A DNA stretch of 64,000 nucleotides from Toxoplasma gondii ME49 (GCF_000006565.2 NC_031479.1:3126289-3190288), one strand, 5' to 3'. Numbered from the stretch's first letter, positions 11,851-24,546 are shown. Translations and numbers: made by a program. Notes: generated by a model not told the origin, from the letters alone.

Positions 11851-13484
11851 TTTTTTAGAAAAAACGCACGGACGATTCGTTGGAAATGTCTGAAACGCGC
11901 CACCCACACGGGAAATGCTCGCTGAACGAGTCCGCAGATGTGTCCGCAAAACGCCGCAGGAAAGAAGGCAGACCTTCCAAAGAAGACACAGAGAAAAACT
12001 GCAAGCGGTACGGGGCTGGACGGACTCGAGGGGTGTCCACAAGCGCACGGATTTCTGCGAAAAACCGGAATTCTCTGCCCGCATTTCCCGCCTTGACGGT
12101 AGCGCACATGCACAGCGACACACGCACACGCACACTCCGCTGGCGCGTGCCTATACGTAGAAGCAGCGCCGCCTCTCAAAGTTCGAGGAGCGGCAACAGG
12201 AGAATGAAACGCCTATTAGACGGAACTCCAGAACAGACAGGTAAAAGGGTAGCGAGGCGTGCTTGTCTAAGCTCGACAAGCGAATTCCCACAAGCGTCTT
12301 CCTGTTCTTGGGAAAACGCCTTCTTCCACAACGGTCAACCTCGTCGTCAAAGGCTTTTGGTGTTCGATCTCTGTACACGGTTGGAGTGCTAACTACCCAG
12401 CACTCGTGTTTCAGTGTGTTACAAGGCAGAGTGGACATTTTGATGTTGCACGTTTTAGAATCAGAGAAATCAGTCTCTGAGCACTCAATAGACTTGTGTG
12501 GTGGTTTACCGAGCCACCGAACTGCGTCATGGCGCATGCAGATGAAACCTCGAACCTGCTGAGTGCTGCAGATCCCACGTATTCTGTTCTTTGGTAGTTG
12601 GCAGCAGAAGGTCCACTTTACCCTGTTGAGAGAAGGGGGATCTGTCCTTGACCATGACGGTCCCCCTGCGATATTTGAATCTGCGCGTATGATTCTTGAA
12701 AGTGGCACACTGAGGGATATCAGAGTCGTCTCGGCAGCGCCGTCAACGGGGTTCTTTGGCATAGCGTTGTAGATGCTCTAGTCGGGATCTCTTTCTTGCT
12801 TGGAACGTGTTTCACGCAGGTCCTGGTAAATGAGAATACGCTTCAAAATGGAAACGTGAAATTCCAGCTAAATGCTAAAAGGCATTGACGGTAAAGTGAT
12901 ATCGAGGGAAGCATCTGCCTGTTGCCTGTGTTGCCTAATTGCCGCTCACTAAGCGGGATCAGTTGCTACATATAGTTTGTTTGATGACTTTTTAGTCCCC
13001 TCTGGGGGTTCTTTCTTCGTTACTTCGCTGTAGCAGTGCAATCTCGGATACTTCAACGTTTCCAGAAAAAATCGTGTTTCTTCAATTTACGCGCTTGTGT
13101 GTATTTGCTTTGCTTCATTTAAAATAAAAGCGTGCGGTACTGGCCGTTTGTGAAAACAATGTATCGCTAAAAGGCCAGCAACACCTGCAAGTCTACGTCT
13201 CTTGTCCCGTGTCGCCGTGTCACTGTTCGTGATTTTCGCTGCGTCTGTCTCCAACTGGCTCCGGAGCAAGGAAAAGAGGAGTGCTGCTCGCGGCACCCAG
13301 CGTGTGACGAAAGTTTCCACGTCAACTTGAAGCATTATGAAAGCAATTCCGAGCTTGCACCTTACGCGGAAGCAGGTATAACGGCGCATTTCCCCTGGAA
13401 AGAGAACGGCCGAGAAAAATAAAGAGCATCACATCACCTAGCACAAGCTGTCCGCAGTGTATGACAGTCGACGTTTTACGTCGC
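11851..13484. other. Flank between IDH start and phosphatase stop
   Basis: The IDH gene transcribes leftward from 11850, so the bases just above it are its 5' UTR and promoter. The part nearer 13484 is the 3' UTR of the phosphatase. No other coding region is supported. A 203-codon minus ORF at 12151-12762 has no recognisable domain and a noncoding-like composition. Confidence 0.5.
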
Positions 13485-16400
13485 TCAAACGGGAGCTGCG
13501 CTTTTTATCGCAGCAGTACAATTTGACTTATCATGCTTTGATGTCGCCGTTCCTGTTTGTTGATGAGGAGTGTAGTAGTGGATTACGCCCCATCTGTAAA
13601 CGAACGAAGCACGTAGCACACAGGCTCATCTATATCATTCGCGCTTGCTGTTGCACTTCACAGAGGGCTCGCAAAGGGTGGGAGCGAAATTCCCTAACTA
13701 GAATAGCTCTTCCTACCAAGAAAGACCATCGTGTGTGTCTAAGTGGTTATATAAGAACGCTCTCTATGAGCTACGTCACGGCCGGTGTGTTCTATTATCA
13801 CACTGTTTCTGGACTCACTTCCCATTAACCATCCAACATTTGTCTGTTTCCTGGGCATATTTTTCCTTTTCTGCTGGAATGCCGCACCTGAGGGACCGAC
13901 AGCCAAAAAAGACGAACACTACATTTTAGCTCGTGGGCTGAGTACTTCAAGAAGCAGAGAGCTCACATATGCCCCTGAGGATCGAATATAAGTGAACAAA
14001 TGCTATGAAAACAAGCTCTCCGATTCGTCTTGAAACACTTACGCGATAGTCCCCTTTAATTTACGGAGAGCCAACAGCGGGCAGGGCATGTACTGGGCCA
14101 CCTCGGAAAACGGAGTCTGGAATGACCAAGCACGGTCGCCTGAAAGACAAAAACATATCCATTTTGAAACCAGGAAAAGCAGTGCATCGATGCTGAGACC
14201 CTTTAAGCGCGTTCTATTCACTACCGCATTCACACTTGAGAAAAAATCAGACTCAACTCCTGCCGAGAGCAAAAGCTAACGCGGGCTGTAGGGAAATAGT
14301 ATTGTACAAGCAACACCTACTCACGAATGAACTCGTTTGACCTCAAGTGCAAACGGGGTAAGCACCCTAGCAACACCTACGTTGAGGTCTCACCAAGAAT
14401 GTGACGGTAGTTGGCGTCGCCCTTGCTGATGACAACCGCGGCACTGTCGCGCAACTCCTCGAAAAGCTTGCTTGGCATGTCCGAGTACTCGAACGGCATG
14501 CAGAAATAAGTGTGTGCCTTCACCTCCCACTTGCCACTTTCCACGTACGACCGCCATAGATCTGCCAGCGCAACAACAGAGGGTCTCTGAAACACCACAA
14601 AGGCAAAGAAGAGAAAATACGGTTTAAAATGTATCCAGTCGACTTGAAGAGGATGTCCGTAGCGGCGCGAATTTCTCTGCCACTGGTTAGGACTGGAGGA
14701 ATGTTTGTTACGCTTTAGAGGCGATCGTGGATTCTTCACATTCAAGCCGGTGAATACGCATGGGAAAATGTATCGTTCACCCATTACATGGCGCCTTCTG
14801 TCCTGAGCAGGCACAGGCCAACAGAAATAGAACGGTCATCTTCCGGAGATAAACATGCCGAACGCGGAACCGTTTTGAAACACGTAAAACATCTGGTTGA
14901 GGCAAATTTCACTCAAGGAGCTTTGCTTTCTCGTCCACATGTCGTTTTCCAAGATCTGAACACTAATCGCGTGTCAGACCGGCGTCGCGAAGCCAACGTA
15001 TGCTCCTGTACTTAACCACACACCGGCGCCTCTGAAATGCCAACTGGCTCTCTTCTACAGTCGGCGCTTTATCGTAAGTTACCTCGGGGGTGGCTTGTCG
15101 CTGGATCCAGTCGTAGGTGAGCTCAAAGTCCTTTGGCATCGCGTCACTCACAAAGATCGGGTACTGCTTGACATAGAAGACGACTTTGTCGACAACGTCG
15201 TATTCCAAGAGAACGCATGCAAGCCACATATCAGCGAGGACTTCGGATCCCGCATTGTCCACGAAGATGAACGCGGTGCGGTGGCGGGTGTCTCCGTCGC
15301 GTGTCTCTGCTGAGACTCCAGAAGCGACCAGAGTCTGCACGTCCTTGAAGAAGGCCTCGAAGTCGTCGCAGAGCAAGCGGGAGGCGTCCTCCTGATCCTC
15401 ACCCATCGTGGACGAGGCGGACGTTTCTGGGCCGATCTCATCTTCTGCCTCCTGATGGCTGCAAGGCCAGAGACTCAGATCAGCAGCGTTGCCCTGAAGA
15501 GCGCCAAGAACGGCACTTCGTAGGCCAGCCTTGAACACTAGCGGGTCGTTCGACGCGGAGCCTGCTGCTCCGTGCATGCGTCCTAGGGACTCCCCAAACC
15601 GAGTCAGCATCGGCGCACATCCTCGGAGGCCAGCAAGCTTCTGTTTCTCAAACGGATCATAACGAGTTGTGAAGTGGCGAAAAGCGTAGGCAATTCGTCG
15701 ATAAAAAAACAACTCCGCTATTAGCCACGGAGCGGTCGCCCATGTCGCGCCTACTTCAACCCAGTTCGCCAGAATGGAACTGTTCCAGAACCGAACATCT
15801 GCGGACTCCACGTCCACAGCGTACGCATTATTCCCTCTCGCTTCTTTCTCCGAATCTTCGTTTTCAGGTAGATACTGGAGCGGCGATGTGAGCGATTTGG
15901 CCATTTCGGCATCGAGGGCTTGCAGGCGCCGTAAACATTCCGGGTGGGTTTCGAGAAACTCTTTGTTCTCGGCAAACGTGCGCTTCAGGATGTCGTTCCG
16001 CAGACGCGAGTTCATGGTGTCATATGACTGCAAGTCAACAGGCGGAACCACTGACACGTGTGAAACCGTCCACACTTCCAACCGAATTCTCTCCACTATG
16101 ATTACAGGCATACGACGCCCATGTCATTCGCCTAGCTGTGTACAACGTATAGCGACCGTGTTGAGTCGACTGTGTGAGGCTGAAGCATCTCTACCCAAGG
16201 TTCGAAAGCGTATTACTGGACGTGGTTTGCGCTTATTCGCATGTGTCGGCAGTACACTCTTTTTTGAGTAAAAGCGCGGAAACATGGAACCGGGTGTTAT
16301 ATGACACGTCATTAACTTCAGAGAACATCTTACCCAAGTCCCCGGTTCGTCGGAGAGAGTGACAGGAGGAAGAACGGTGCTCGACTGGCGGCATCGACGG

Positions 16401-16498
16401 AGAGCTTGCATGTCTTTGTATTGGGCCAGAAGGCGTGTTTTTTCATCAGCCGCGCAGGACGCTCGCGCCGAGTCGACGTTCTTAGGAGTCCACGTCAT
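13485..16498 (-). CDS. DUF89/ARMT1-type damage-control metal phosphatase
   Basis: The DUF89 family includes metal-dependent phosphatases acting on damaged or toxic phosphometabolites; human ARMT1 also has a reported carboxyl-methyltransferase activity. Exons (minus): 16498-16334, 16027-15083, 14586-14394, 14139-14043, 13887-13819 and 13593-13485. The total is 1578 nt, giving 525 residues, with all phases consistent. Landmarks in order: LSDEPGT joined to SYDTMNSRLRNDILKR across the first intron; FIFVDNAGSEVL (Asp/Asn near residues 312-313, the metal-binding DN); KGDANYRHILGDR (Asp near 427); TPFSEV; LLALRKLK; then CGIPAE, CWMVNGKWGVIHY and the stop, matching the family ending VGLxxG...W..xGKYGIxQF. 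The start lies in GTCAAAATGA. An acidic Ser/Glu insert (near residues 270-300) makes it longer than human ARMT1 (441 residues). The substrate cannot be told from sequence. Confidence 0.9.
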
Positions 16499-16563
16499 TT
16501 TGACGAGGTTTTGAGGTTCCAGAAACGTTAAGAGAAATGGGGGTTCTCGAAACGTGTCTGGAC

Positions 16564-16809
16564 TCATGCAGCGGCCTGGCGCTCCGCTTGGTGTTCCTCT
16601 TCAACTGCCTCGTCGACTGTTGGCTGAATAAGATAGATGAGAAGAGGACGACACCATTTAATGGCGCAAAAAAGAACAGCCACGGCAAGAGCTGCACCAA
16701 ACACAAACACGACGGACAGGTACGGCTGCAAGAACCACAGAACGACTCCGCCCGAGGCCAAGAAGGGAAACAGGGTCCACAGCCACCGCAAGATGGCTGC
16801 GTAATCCAT
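16564..16809 (-). CDS. 81-residue protein with two membrane segments, unknown function
   Basis: A complete ORF runs from ATG at 16809 to TGA at 16564. Residues ~5-30 (ILRWLWTLFPFLASGGVVL...) and ~31-60 (LSVVFVFGAALAVAVLFC...) are strongly hydrophobic. The tail is acidic and Ala/Gln-rich (TVDEAVEEEHQ...). It reads like a real small membrane protein, not random sequence. It ends only 65 bases before the start codon of the phosphatase on the same strand, in a different frame. It may therefore be an upstream ORF on the same transcript, a separate gene, or an alternative first exon. No family recognised. Confidence 0.5.
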   Translation of the reverse strand: MDYAAILRWLWTLFPFLASGGVVLWFLQPYLSVVFVFGAALAVAVLFCAIKWCRPLLIYLIQPTVDEAVEEEHQAERQAAA

Positions 16810-19800
16810 TGAAGACTAATCTGCAGCGATGGAAAGCACAGATGTGGTAGTCAATTCTGGATACCAATATACGAAAATTCTACCAGAGGAACAAGACTCG
16901 TGTTGTGTCAGCCTCTTGTTCAGATCGCTCGCTCTAGCCAACGTCAGTGCCGGAAGTACGAGCATTTCCGGATCGTTGAGAGGTCCACAGCAGTCTAATT
17001 GAAGAATTCGAGTTTGACCTACGTGTTGCGCTTCAGGCAAGCTGTGTAGATGGTTCTCCCGTGATTCTGAAAAACAGGAGCACTCGGGATCATGTAACGT
17101 GGCGTGCACCGTTCTAATGTCCTGTTTCTCTGGGTTTACAGTTGGTGGGTGTCCGCAGTCAGACTTACAGCACAAAACAATGGAGAAAGCGCTTATCAGG
17201 TGAGCTCCTACCGTTGATAATGGATACGCATTTATGTCGCGGATGCGTAGGAGATTTTATACTGCTACTGAACGGCGAAACCACCACCAACGCCTCAACA
17301 CAGGAGTTAACACGCTGGTCCCCTCTTAGTATCTGGAGTTCATAGATGCCACCTAACAGAACATGCAGCAGTTTCAGGGTGAAATGACTCACCGCGAGCA
17401 GGATAAATGCCTCCTTTTCGTTGAAAAGTGGCAGTGAGCCGAAGGATGACAGAACTCGAAGGACCGTCGTTTTCTCGTCGCAGGGTCTGTTCGTCGATGC
17501 GCGAACCAGCCGCGATTCAGCGGCACACGAAGACACAAAGCCTGCAGTACTGCGTTTTGTTTACTTCTTCGAGCGCCTGTAAGTTGGTTTTCACCATATC
17601 GACTCACAAATAAAGTAGAGAGAAGTAATAAGCTGGGACTTTCTCTTGAGACGAGTGCTCGTTGCAGGTGGCCTGGCCTTCGATGAAACTGGCACAATGT
17701 GGCAAAGAAGCACCGGAACACACCCGTCAGACATGCCAGTCTGTCTGAAAGTGGCCACAATTAATCGTGCCTAGAGAGAAAAAAACAGTGCCGCTCCACG
17801 AGAGGACATATACATTGCTAAAGGAAATCTGTGTGCGACAGAGATGCTTGTCTGACTGGATTCAGCGTCCCAAGGTCGGTTTTAATGCGGACCGGGCAAT
17901 GGAAAGAGTTCTGTCGTCAAATGAGTAGTCGTGTCTTCACCACTGCTTCTCCCCCGCTCTCTTGTCCCTTTCTTGCTAACCTTTCCAGAAAATTCCTCCT
18001 CGAGGAAGCTTAGCTAGGTCTATATGACAGGGACACCAAGCTCAACGATTTCTGGGTCTCCTTTTAGTGTGACGTTTCTTCCACAGAGGGGCAGAGACGT
18101 GCATAGTTTATCGCTGTGCCAGTCCTTATACACAGAGGAATGATGCGACATTCCTTGCGCGACTTGAGTAATTACACCACTTCTGCAATAGAAAAATTCC
18201 CCCTGGTGAACAAAGTCAACGAAAGGCGAGGAGCATTTGTATGTCATGCAGTGTCTTCGAAGATATACTCTAGAATTCGTGCCCACCTACAGCTGCAGTG
18301 ACCGTTGTGTTTATCCGCTACAGTTGTTTCAGAAAATATATGAACAAAAACAAGGGCAGAAATGTGACACAACGAGAACCTTAGAATCTCGTCTCTGTTT
18401 TTGGCATGTGGTTAGACTGGCTGAGGCTGAATGCTCCGCGGCTAAGTTAATGAAGGTTGCCTTTTTTCTTATTGATCAGAAACGCACGATGCCACGGCGC
18501 CTGTATAGCGTTTCCCTGGTGCGGGAAGGGAAAAACTCAACATACGAACAAGCACTAACTTTATGGCGATGTTTCGTGCGCCGTGGTACCTCAGCCACAC
18601 CCACTCGTGATTCTGACAGCGCGCTGCGGACTGAACAGAAGCGCACAAAGTATCAAATTTCCCACTCTACTATCCGAACATGAAACTTCCAATTCTCAAA
18701 CTTCCTGTATTCACAGCCTGCACTGTCAGATCTTCAAAGCAAGAGCTTGTTTCCAGCGCCGTGCTAGAGACTACTACGCCAACCCTAGAGTCACCCTAGA
18801 GCCTGACCGTAGAAAGTGATGTGACGTGGATCATTGAGCCGCAGCAGAGTTACATGGTGAAGACAGAATCGAAATAGGCAGGCCGATTGGCCAGAGTTGA
18901 CCGTACCAGCACGCCGTTTTACGGGTGTCGCTGCGCAGAGATTATACTACGTGCATGTATGTATGCGGATGTGCTATCAAGATGCGACAAGAGATTTCCC
19001 GGTCTCGCGTTGTTCCTGGACAAACGCACCAATGGCTTCTGTCAGCAGTTAAGCCTGTATGAAACAACCTGTTCGCCAGTTGGAAAAATGGCTGTACCCG
19101 CATAGTCCTCTTTCTCGTATGCACAGGGGGCACGTCAGTGGGGATTCCCTGGTACTAAAGTTCCTCGACAGTCGTAATGAGCAGGTAAATCTTCATCGAT
19201 TGTTCAAGCATATACTTTCATTTAGGGCTCGACGCCAAGAAAGCGATAACTGCTGCAAAAACGCTTCTTCAGCCTATGACAGGGCAGATGATTGAACATC
19301 ACCTTGCTTCGGTGCATGCTATGGGGCTGATCCAACTATCCTGGTATCACGTCTGACAGCTAGTGTTCGAGGTTTTCTTCACGTTGTCGAAGCGGAACAT
19401 CGATATCACTATTTTTGAAGTCGCGTTGAACTATGAAATAGATGCACACACGAGCTTGCGTGTCAAGTCGCAGTCATGCAATCTGTCCATCTCATGTAAG
19501 TCTTTTCACTGTTAACTGCACAGAACTTACTTGTAACTGCACTGCCACGCTAATCGCCGGTGCGCACGTACTCGGTCAAGACATCCAACTTCTCAGGTCT
19601 TACTCCTTTTCCCAAATAGTTGATAATGCAAAGCAAAGCAAAATGAATTCGAACAGAACTCTTGCCTTCGCTGTACTCATGCTCTCCAGTGACGAGGAAG
19701 CGCGCTCCCACCCTTGAATCACAGTAGCCTTGTCGGTTTCACTTGACCTTTCTGTTGCTTCTCAAGACTTCTAAGATACACTATCCTAGAGTCTGACCTT

Positions 19801-21214
19801 AGTGGAATAGCCTGAGAGTCGCGCAGGACTGAAGTTCCGCCACTTCACCCTATTAGGATTGAGAGTTACGCAAAGGAGAGACCCAATCCCCATTATCTTT
19901 GTTACATTAATACACGGTGTTCAATTGATTCTATTTCTACGGTAATTATCATCTTAACTCCAGTGAATACACATCCAAAGATTGGATAATTTGTAATTGC
20001 GACAGCGCGGCTCTCCATGCTGCTTCAACTTGACACCCAAATCTAGTCTTTCTCAAGCGCAACCTCATTCTAGCGTACCCGTCCCCCGTCTCGTCAGATT
20101 CTCCTTAGATGCCATACAGGCCGTCTCCATACTCTTAACGCTTTCGTCGGTACTAACGCCGTGTGCGTTTCTATGGCAACCACGAGCACATCACACCGTC
20201 GTCCACTAGCATCGAACACTGCTAGCAGGCACGTTTATTTTTAGGAGAAACCGGTTCGTCTGTGTTTGTCTCCGTATCGCTCTCTTCTTAATCAATCTTA
20301 TCTCCTAAGCTGGGACACACACTTTTCAGTGGCAACGTTGTCTCATTCCCCAAGGCAGTCAGGTATCGTGTTAAGTTTGAGATTTTCTTTCAGTGACGTA
20401 TGCGTGTTGCGCATGCGGTAGAATCTCTAAAAAAGCCTGCCTAAGAGCGTGTTCAGCGTTTCGTGGCAATATGCGGTCCATTGAAAATCCTCCCACCTTC
20501 TCCTGTATTCTTATTCATTCGTTTTTTGCGTCGTGTTCCCTTTTCGCCGCATGTGCATCCCTCGTCCCTCTTACCGTTTACGTTTTTTCCAGTCTTGCCG
20601 CTTCTTCGCACTGTTGTCCTCATAGACCGAGCAACCAGTAACTCTCAAGATTGTGCATTTGTTTGCCACTTGGTAACATGTTTACTTCTCACTTCTTTCC
20701 TCGAAGTACCAGCTGAACTTTCTGCCCCCCGACTGCGTTGTCTGTGGCTTTCTCCTCTCCCCGTATTGCAGTTGCGGTGACTTATGGGTCATAGGGAGAC
20801 CGTGCTCGTCTTTGGTTCAGCAGTGAAAAAAGTTTGATCTGAGTGCGATTCTCTTGTATGCCTGAACGTTTTCCTCTTTATCTCTCTTTAAATTTTGTCG
20901 AGCCCTTGCAGCAACGCAGTCGACTCATCGCATTGTTTTTTTTGACCCAGATATTTCGTCTTGCGCCTCGCTCCACATTCCTTTCCGTTTATTCGCTTCC
21001 TACTTCATTCTCCAAGGGCAACTTCTGAAACTGGGGTGGCGAGAACTCTTCAAAATTGCACGTTTCTGCATGGTACGTTTCTTCCAACGAGTAACAGGGT
21101 GTGAATCGTCGATCTGCGCCCTCGCAGCCGACATCTCGTTTTTCTCCGGTCTGTCGAGGCCAACTGCCACAATTCTGCCCGAGGTCTCTGCTGAGAAATG
21201 CAAGTGCAGACAAG
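16810..21214. other. Gene-poor stretch
   Basis: Only short ORFs (up to ~148 codons) with no domains, no consistent splice chains and no repeats of note. The first part is the 5' flank of the minus-strand genes at 16.8 kb. The last few hundred bases are the probable promoter and 5' UTR of the twin CX9C gene. I see nothing else I can support. Confidence 0.45.
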
Positions 21215-22735
21215 ATGAACGGCTGCAGCAAAAGAAAATCCCACCGCCTGCTGAAGCCGGTGTTTGAACTGCAGCAATCGTTTCCGAAAATCCAGCACTG
21301 GCAAGGAGCAGAGATTCTCCATCGTCTCAAGCAAAAGGAGAAGGACGCTGCCGTCATCCACCCGTGCATAGACACTTGGTAGGAATTGAGAGACAGATTA
21401 GCGTAGAACGTCCGTTCGTTGCTTGCTGACAGAAGCGAGGAGAACAACGAAGAAGAAAGAAGTGAAATACGCCGGCGGACCCGTATACACCCAAGGAAGC
21501 AAGAAGTGCAGCGAGCATGCGGTAGCGTCAGAGACACCCTCCGAGGCCGAGCGCGAAGTATCCCTGGCGACTCGGAACTCACAGACAGGCGAGCCAGCGA
21601 CACAGTTTCAGTCTTTTCTGTGTATTTCCTTCTTCCATGCAGGGGCGACTACGCGCAGTGCCTCAGGCGCTATCCTGCAACGTCAGCAGCGAGATGCCGA
21701 GTGGAGAGTGACAGGCACACGCGTTGTCTTCAACAGCATGGGAGGTGGAAGCCTTCAGACAGTCTAGAGGCCCTGAAGCTTCTTGAAATGTATGTTGGAA
21801 ATCCCCAGAACAAAGGTGTTTACACTGCCAAACTCACCGTGAACTGTGCCAGTTTGAGTTTGAGCAAAGGTCGCGCGTGGAAGGGGAGGCGAGGGGAGGG
21901 AGAGTAGGGAGCCTCCAGAGGAGTGCATGGCAGCAAGGCCTACTGCGAGGACGACGAAAGAAAGTTGAAGAACGTTCGGCTTCTCTGAGGAGTAGAGCTG
22001 TGCACACAGCGAATGGCGGGCAGTTAGGAAGCATGTAAAGTCTCCCTACCTCTCGATATTCTTCAAAAGATTCCTGACACACCCGTGCGTACTTGAAATC
22101 GCTTGTGCAAGCGCGACCTCTCTGTCATGCTGCGTTGTTTGTTCTCACTTTCGCCTACAGGTTCAAAGTGTTCAATGAAACTGCCAGATTCAAGTATCCG
22201 CCTCCTCCTGTGCATTCTTTAGTCAGAGGTAAGTGACCTCGCTGTGTTTTAATCTCTCGTGCTGGCAGTGAAGAACGCACCCTCACATGCAACCACGCAT
22301 TCAGAATGTTTTGGACGTAGTTGCTTACTGACAATTCCGTAGTCGTTGCGTTGCTCGGCCGTCGTCAACTCAAAATCTGTATGCTTACAGATGTGCATGA
22401 TGCCTGTGTGTCCGTGCTTTTCATAAACTTTTGTCCGCACAAAAAGTTTGTGTTTAAGCTGTAGAAGAATAGAGAACAGCTTCTCCTGATCAACCACCTG
22501 TATAGCAATTCGAAATTGTAGGATGAATCCAGACTAGCTGCACAGAGGTGTGCTCCGCTTCGATCAATTGCTAGACGCGGTGTCTATGTGTCGTCATGGG
22601 GTCTGAGCATCTCCAATTTCCTTTTGGTCTGTGTGCGTGCGTGTATCGCCGGACAAGTTCATGAGGGTAATCTGTTTGATTCTGTTTTATTTCTCAGGGT
22701 GCGCGTTCCCTTTCTCCGATCCGCCAAAGAAGTAG
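21215..22735 (+). CDS. Small twin CX9C (CHCH-like) protein
   Basis: Four exons join in phase: 21215-21378, 21643-21789, 22161-22228 and 22698-22735, giving 417 nt and 138 residues. The join of exons 1 and 2 creates C51-x9-C61-x11-C73-x9-C83 (CIDTWGDYAQC ... CRVESDRHTRC), the twin CX9C pattern of coiled-coil-helix-coiled-coil-helix proteins. In other eukaryotes such proteins are usually imported and oxidised by Mia40/Erv1 in the mitochondrial intermembrane space, and serve as respiratory-complex, mitoribosome or assembly factors. The N-terminus is basic (CSKRKSHRLLKPVF). A helix EALKLLEMFKVF follows, then a Pro-rich segment and a short KK end. Splice sites: TTG|GTAGGA, GCAG|GGG, AT|GTATGT, ACAG|GTT, G|GTAAGT and TCAG|GG. 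The start (GACAAGATGA) is the first in-frame ATG that keeps the motif. Which family member it is remains open; size and layout recall mitoribosomal mS37/CHCHD1, but weakly. Confidence 0.72.
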
Positions 22736-24466
22736 GTGCCGTTTTTAGAACGCCACAGCATTCTGAATTTCTTAGAACTCTCGTCGCAATTCGCCTTGCC
22801 TCTCTTCCGCGACCTCGCGCGCGTGTCTGGCTGTAGAAACAGCGTCCAAGAACGCTGAACGGACCTGTCTGCCTTCGTCATCAAAATCGTGGCTTTTCTC
22901 GTTTTTTTTTCAAAGCTGTCTCATGAGACACTGGAAACTCGAGAGACAACAGAATCTGGTTTGTGTGCCATTTTCGCACGTGTGACGGCGCGCGACTCTC
23001 TCGACCTAGGTCCATCTAGATGTGTGAATTTGTCTAGGAACAGGTGGGGGCCCGATCTCCTGTGTTTGTGTCTTACCCGAAGAAGGGAAGGAAAAAAAAC
23101 GGAGGCTTTGCACCAGGCAAATAGATGTGCCTTCTGTTCTTGAACGGAACAACCAATCCTCGGTTTTTCGACTGGGTGTGAAGTCTCGAATGCCCAACAT
23201 ACCTGAATAAGAAGGAAACCAGACACATTACGCGAGGGAAGAAACTTGCTTCTGTCAAACATCCCGTTTCCAACCCCAAAGCGCTCATTGGTTTTTCGTA
23301 TACCGTTACCTACCCTAGAGAACAACCAGATCGTTCGAAGAATTGCCTTCAGGACACTCTGGAATATCAGAGGAGCGGCTTCCAGACAGGCTAGTCTGTA
23401 CAGAACGCGCACTGCTTTCTCCTAGAACGTTATTTCCAGCAGTTGCACAATCGCCTCTCACTCCTTTTCCAGTTTTTTGACCAAGAAAATGCCAGTTGGA
23501 TCAAAGAAACGACTGCGATTTTGGGTTCCGTTTGCCGTTACTCGCTGGGCAGCAGCGGCACCGCCGCAGGCCGTCAGAAGTGTCGATAGACTTCGCCTTC
23601 TTCTCCGTCTGACGAACCGCTGTCCCATCTCAAATTTCTGTGCCCACCTAGGCTTATTTTGAACCATTCTTCCCTTCGAAGACAAAGTTTTAGAGCTTCA
23701 CAGCAATGCAGAGTGACATGGAACCCCCTTGTTAAGCGCACAGCTCTATGTGGGTTCTTAATCATCCCTAGAGGGGGATAAGTATGTCATTCCAAGTTCT
23801 CGTGTGCTTTTCATAACCATTGTGTTCAGTGCAATAAGTAGAGTGGTACGCAGCGCGTATTTGAAAAACCATCATTTGCGTACAAGCTGTACAAGTATCA
23901 CGATATTCATTTTGGTAGTTTGTTGCATGTTGTTAGTCTGCACGGAATACACGGATCCGATTCTAGAAAACGACGTTGACAAACCTGTTTTCCTTCGCTC
24001 ACTGACACAAAACACGACGTCTTACTGGACTCTGTGTATCTGCGAGACCGGGTTAGAAGCTCATGTGTTTCAGACCAGTCTTCAGTTATTTCCGTAAATC
24101 TACCCGAAGACGCCCTTCCCGGTCGGTGGCTGACTTAGGCTTTACAACCACGCTTGGGACATCCTCGGATGGGAACATCACCTTACTGCTTTCAGGGAAA
24201 AAAACTCAAACACCGCCGTTCATTTGCGGCTCATTCCTCGAGTGTCAAACCCTTGGCATTGCCTCACGAACCACGCAGGAGTGCCTCGGCGTGCATCAAT
24301 TGCATCATTTCACGCATGCCCTAGGCAGGGAGTCCACATAAATATTGTAGGCAATTCCACAGCCAGCGTAGAGTCTGAAATTGACGTTTGTACGTCATGT
24401 TCCGCGAGATTTAAAACTACAGGTTCAGCCGGTATCCTCAAGAGCAGCTGGCACGAGGAGACCACC
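22736..24466. other. Stretch without a supported gene
   Basis: 3' flank of the twin CX9C gene, then sequence with only short ORFs. No domain, repeat or splice chain recognised before the tRNA gene. Confidence 0.45.
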
Positions 24467-24546
24467 GGCAGGATGGCCGAGTGGTCTAAGGCGCTGCGTT
24501 AAGGCCGCAGTCCGAAAGGGCGTGGGTTCGAACCCCACTCCTGTCA
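24467..24546 (+). tRNA. tRNA-Leu (anticodon AAG)
   Basis: An 80-nt class II tRNA. The acceptor stem GGCAGGA pairs with TCCTGTC (one G-U pair) and is followed by discriminator A. D-arm region GGCCGAGTGGTCTAAGGC, anticodon stem CTGCG/CGCAG with loop TTAAGGC, anticodon AAG at 24501-24503, a long variable arm as expected for Leu, and T-arm GTGGG-TTCGAAC-CCCAC. No intron. A short run of T residues follows within 20 bases (TTCTGTTTTTG), suitable as an RNA polymerase III terminator. A- and B-box promoters are internal (TGGCCGAGTGG and GGTTCGAACCC). Confidence 0.96.

Noticed and set aside
11851..12135. Longer N-terminus for isocitrate dehydrogenase
   Set aside because: The upstream in-frame residues (Cys/Val/Arg-rich) are not presequence-like, while [13 protein letters not shown] at 11850 is.
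12151..12762. 203-codon minus-strand ORF
   Set aside because: No domain, high Cys/Ser/Arg content and position in the IDH 5' flank; probably chance.
13087..13389. Minus-strand segment KLGIAFIMLQ as the last exon of the phosphatase
   Set aside because: It joins in phase but lacks the family ending. The exon at 13593-13485 (WGVIHY...stop) matches far better and closes the frame.
18237..18683. 148-codon plus-strand ORF
   Set aside because: No recognisable motif, no splice context and no neighbours of similar coding character.
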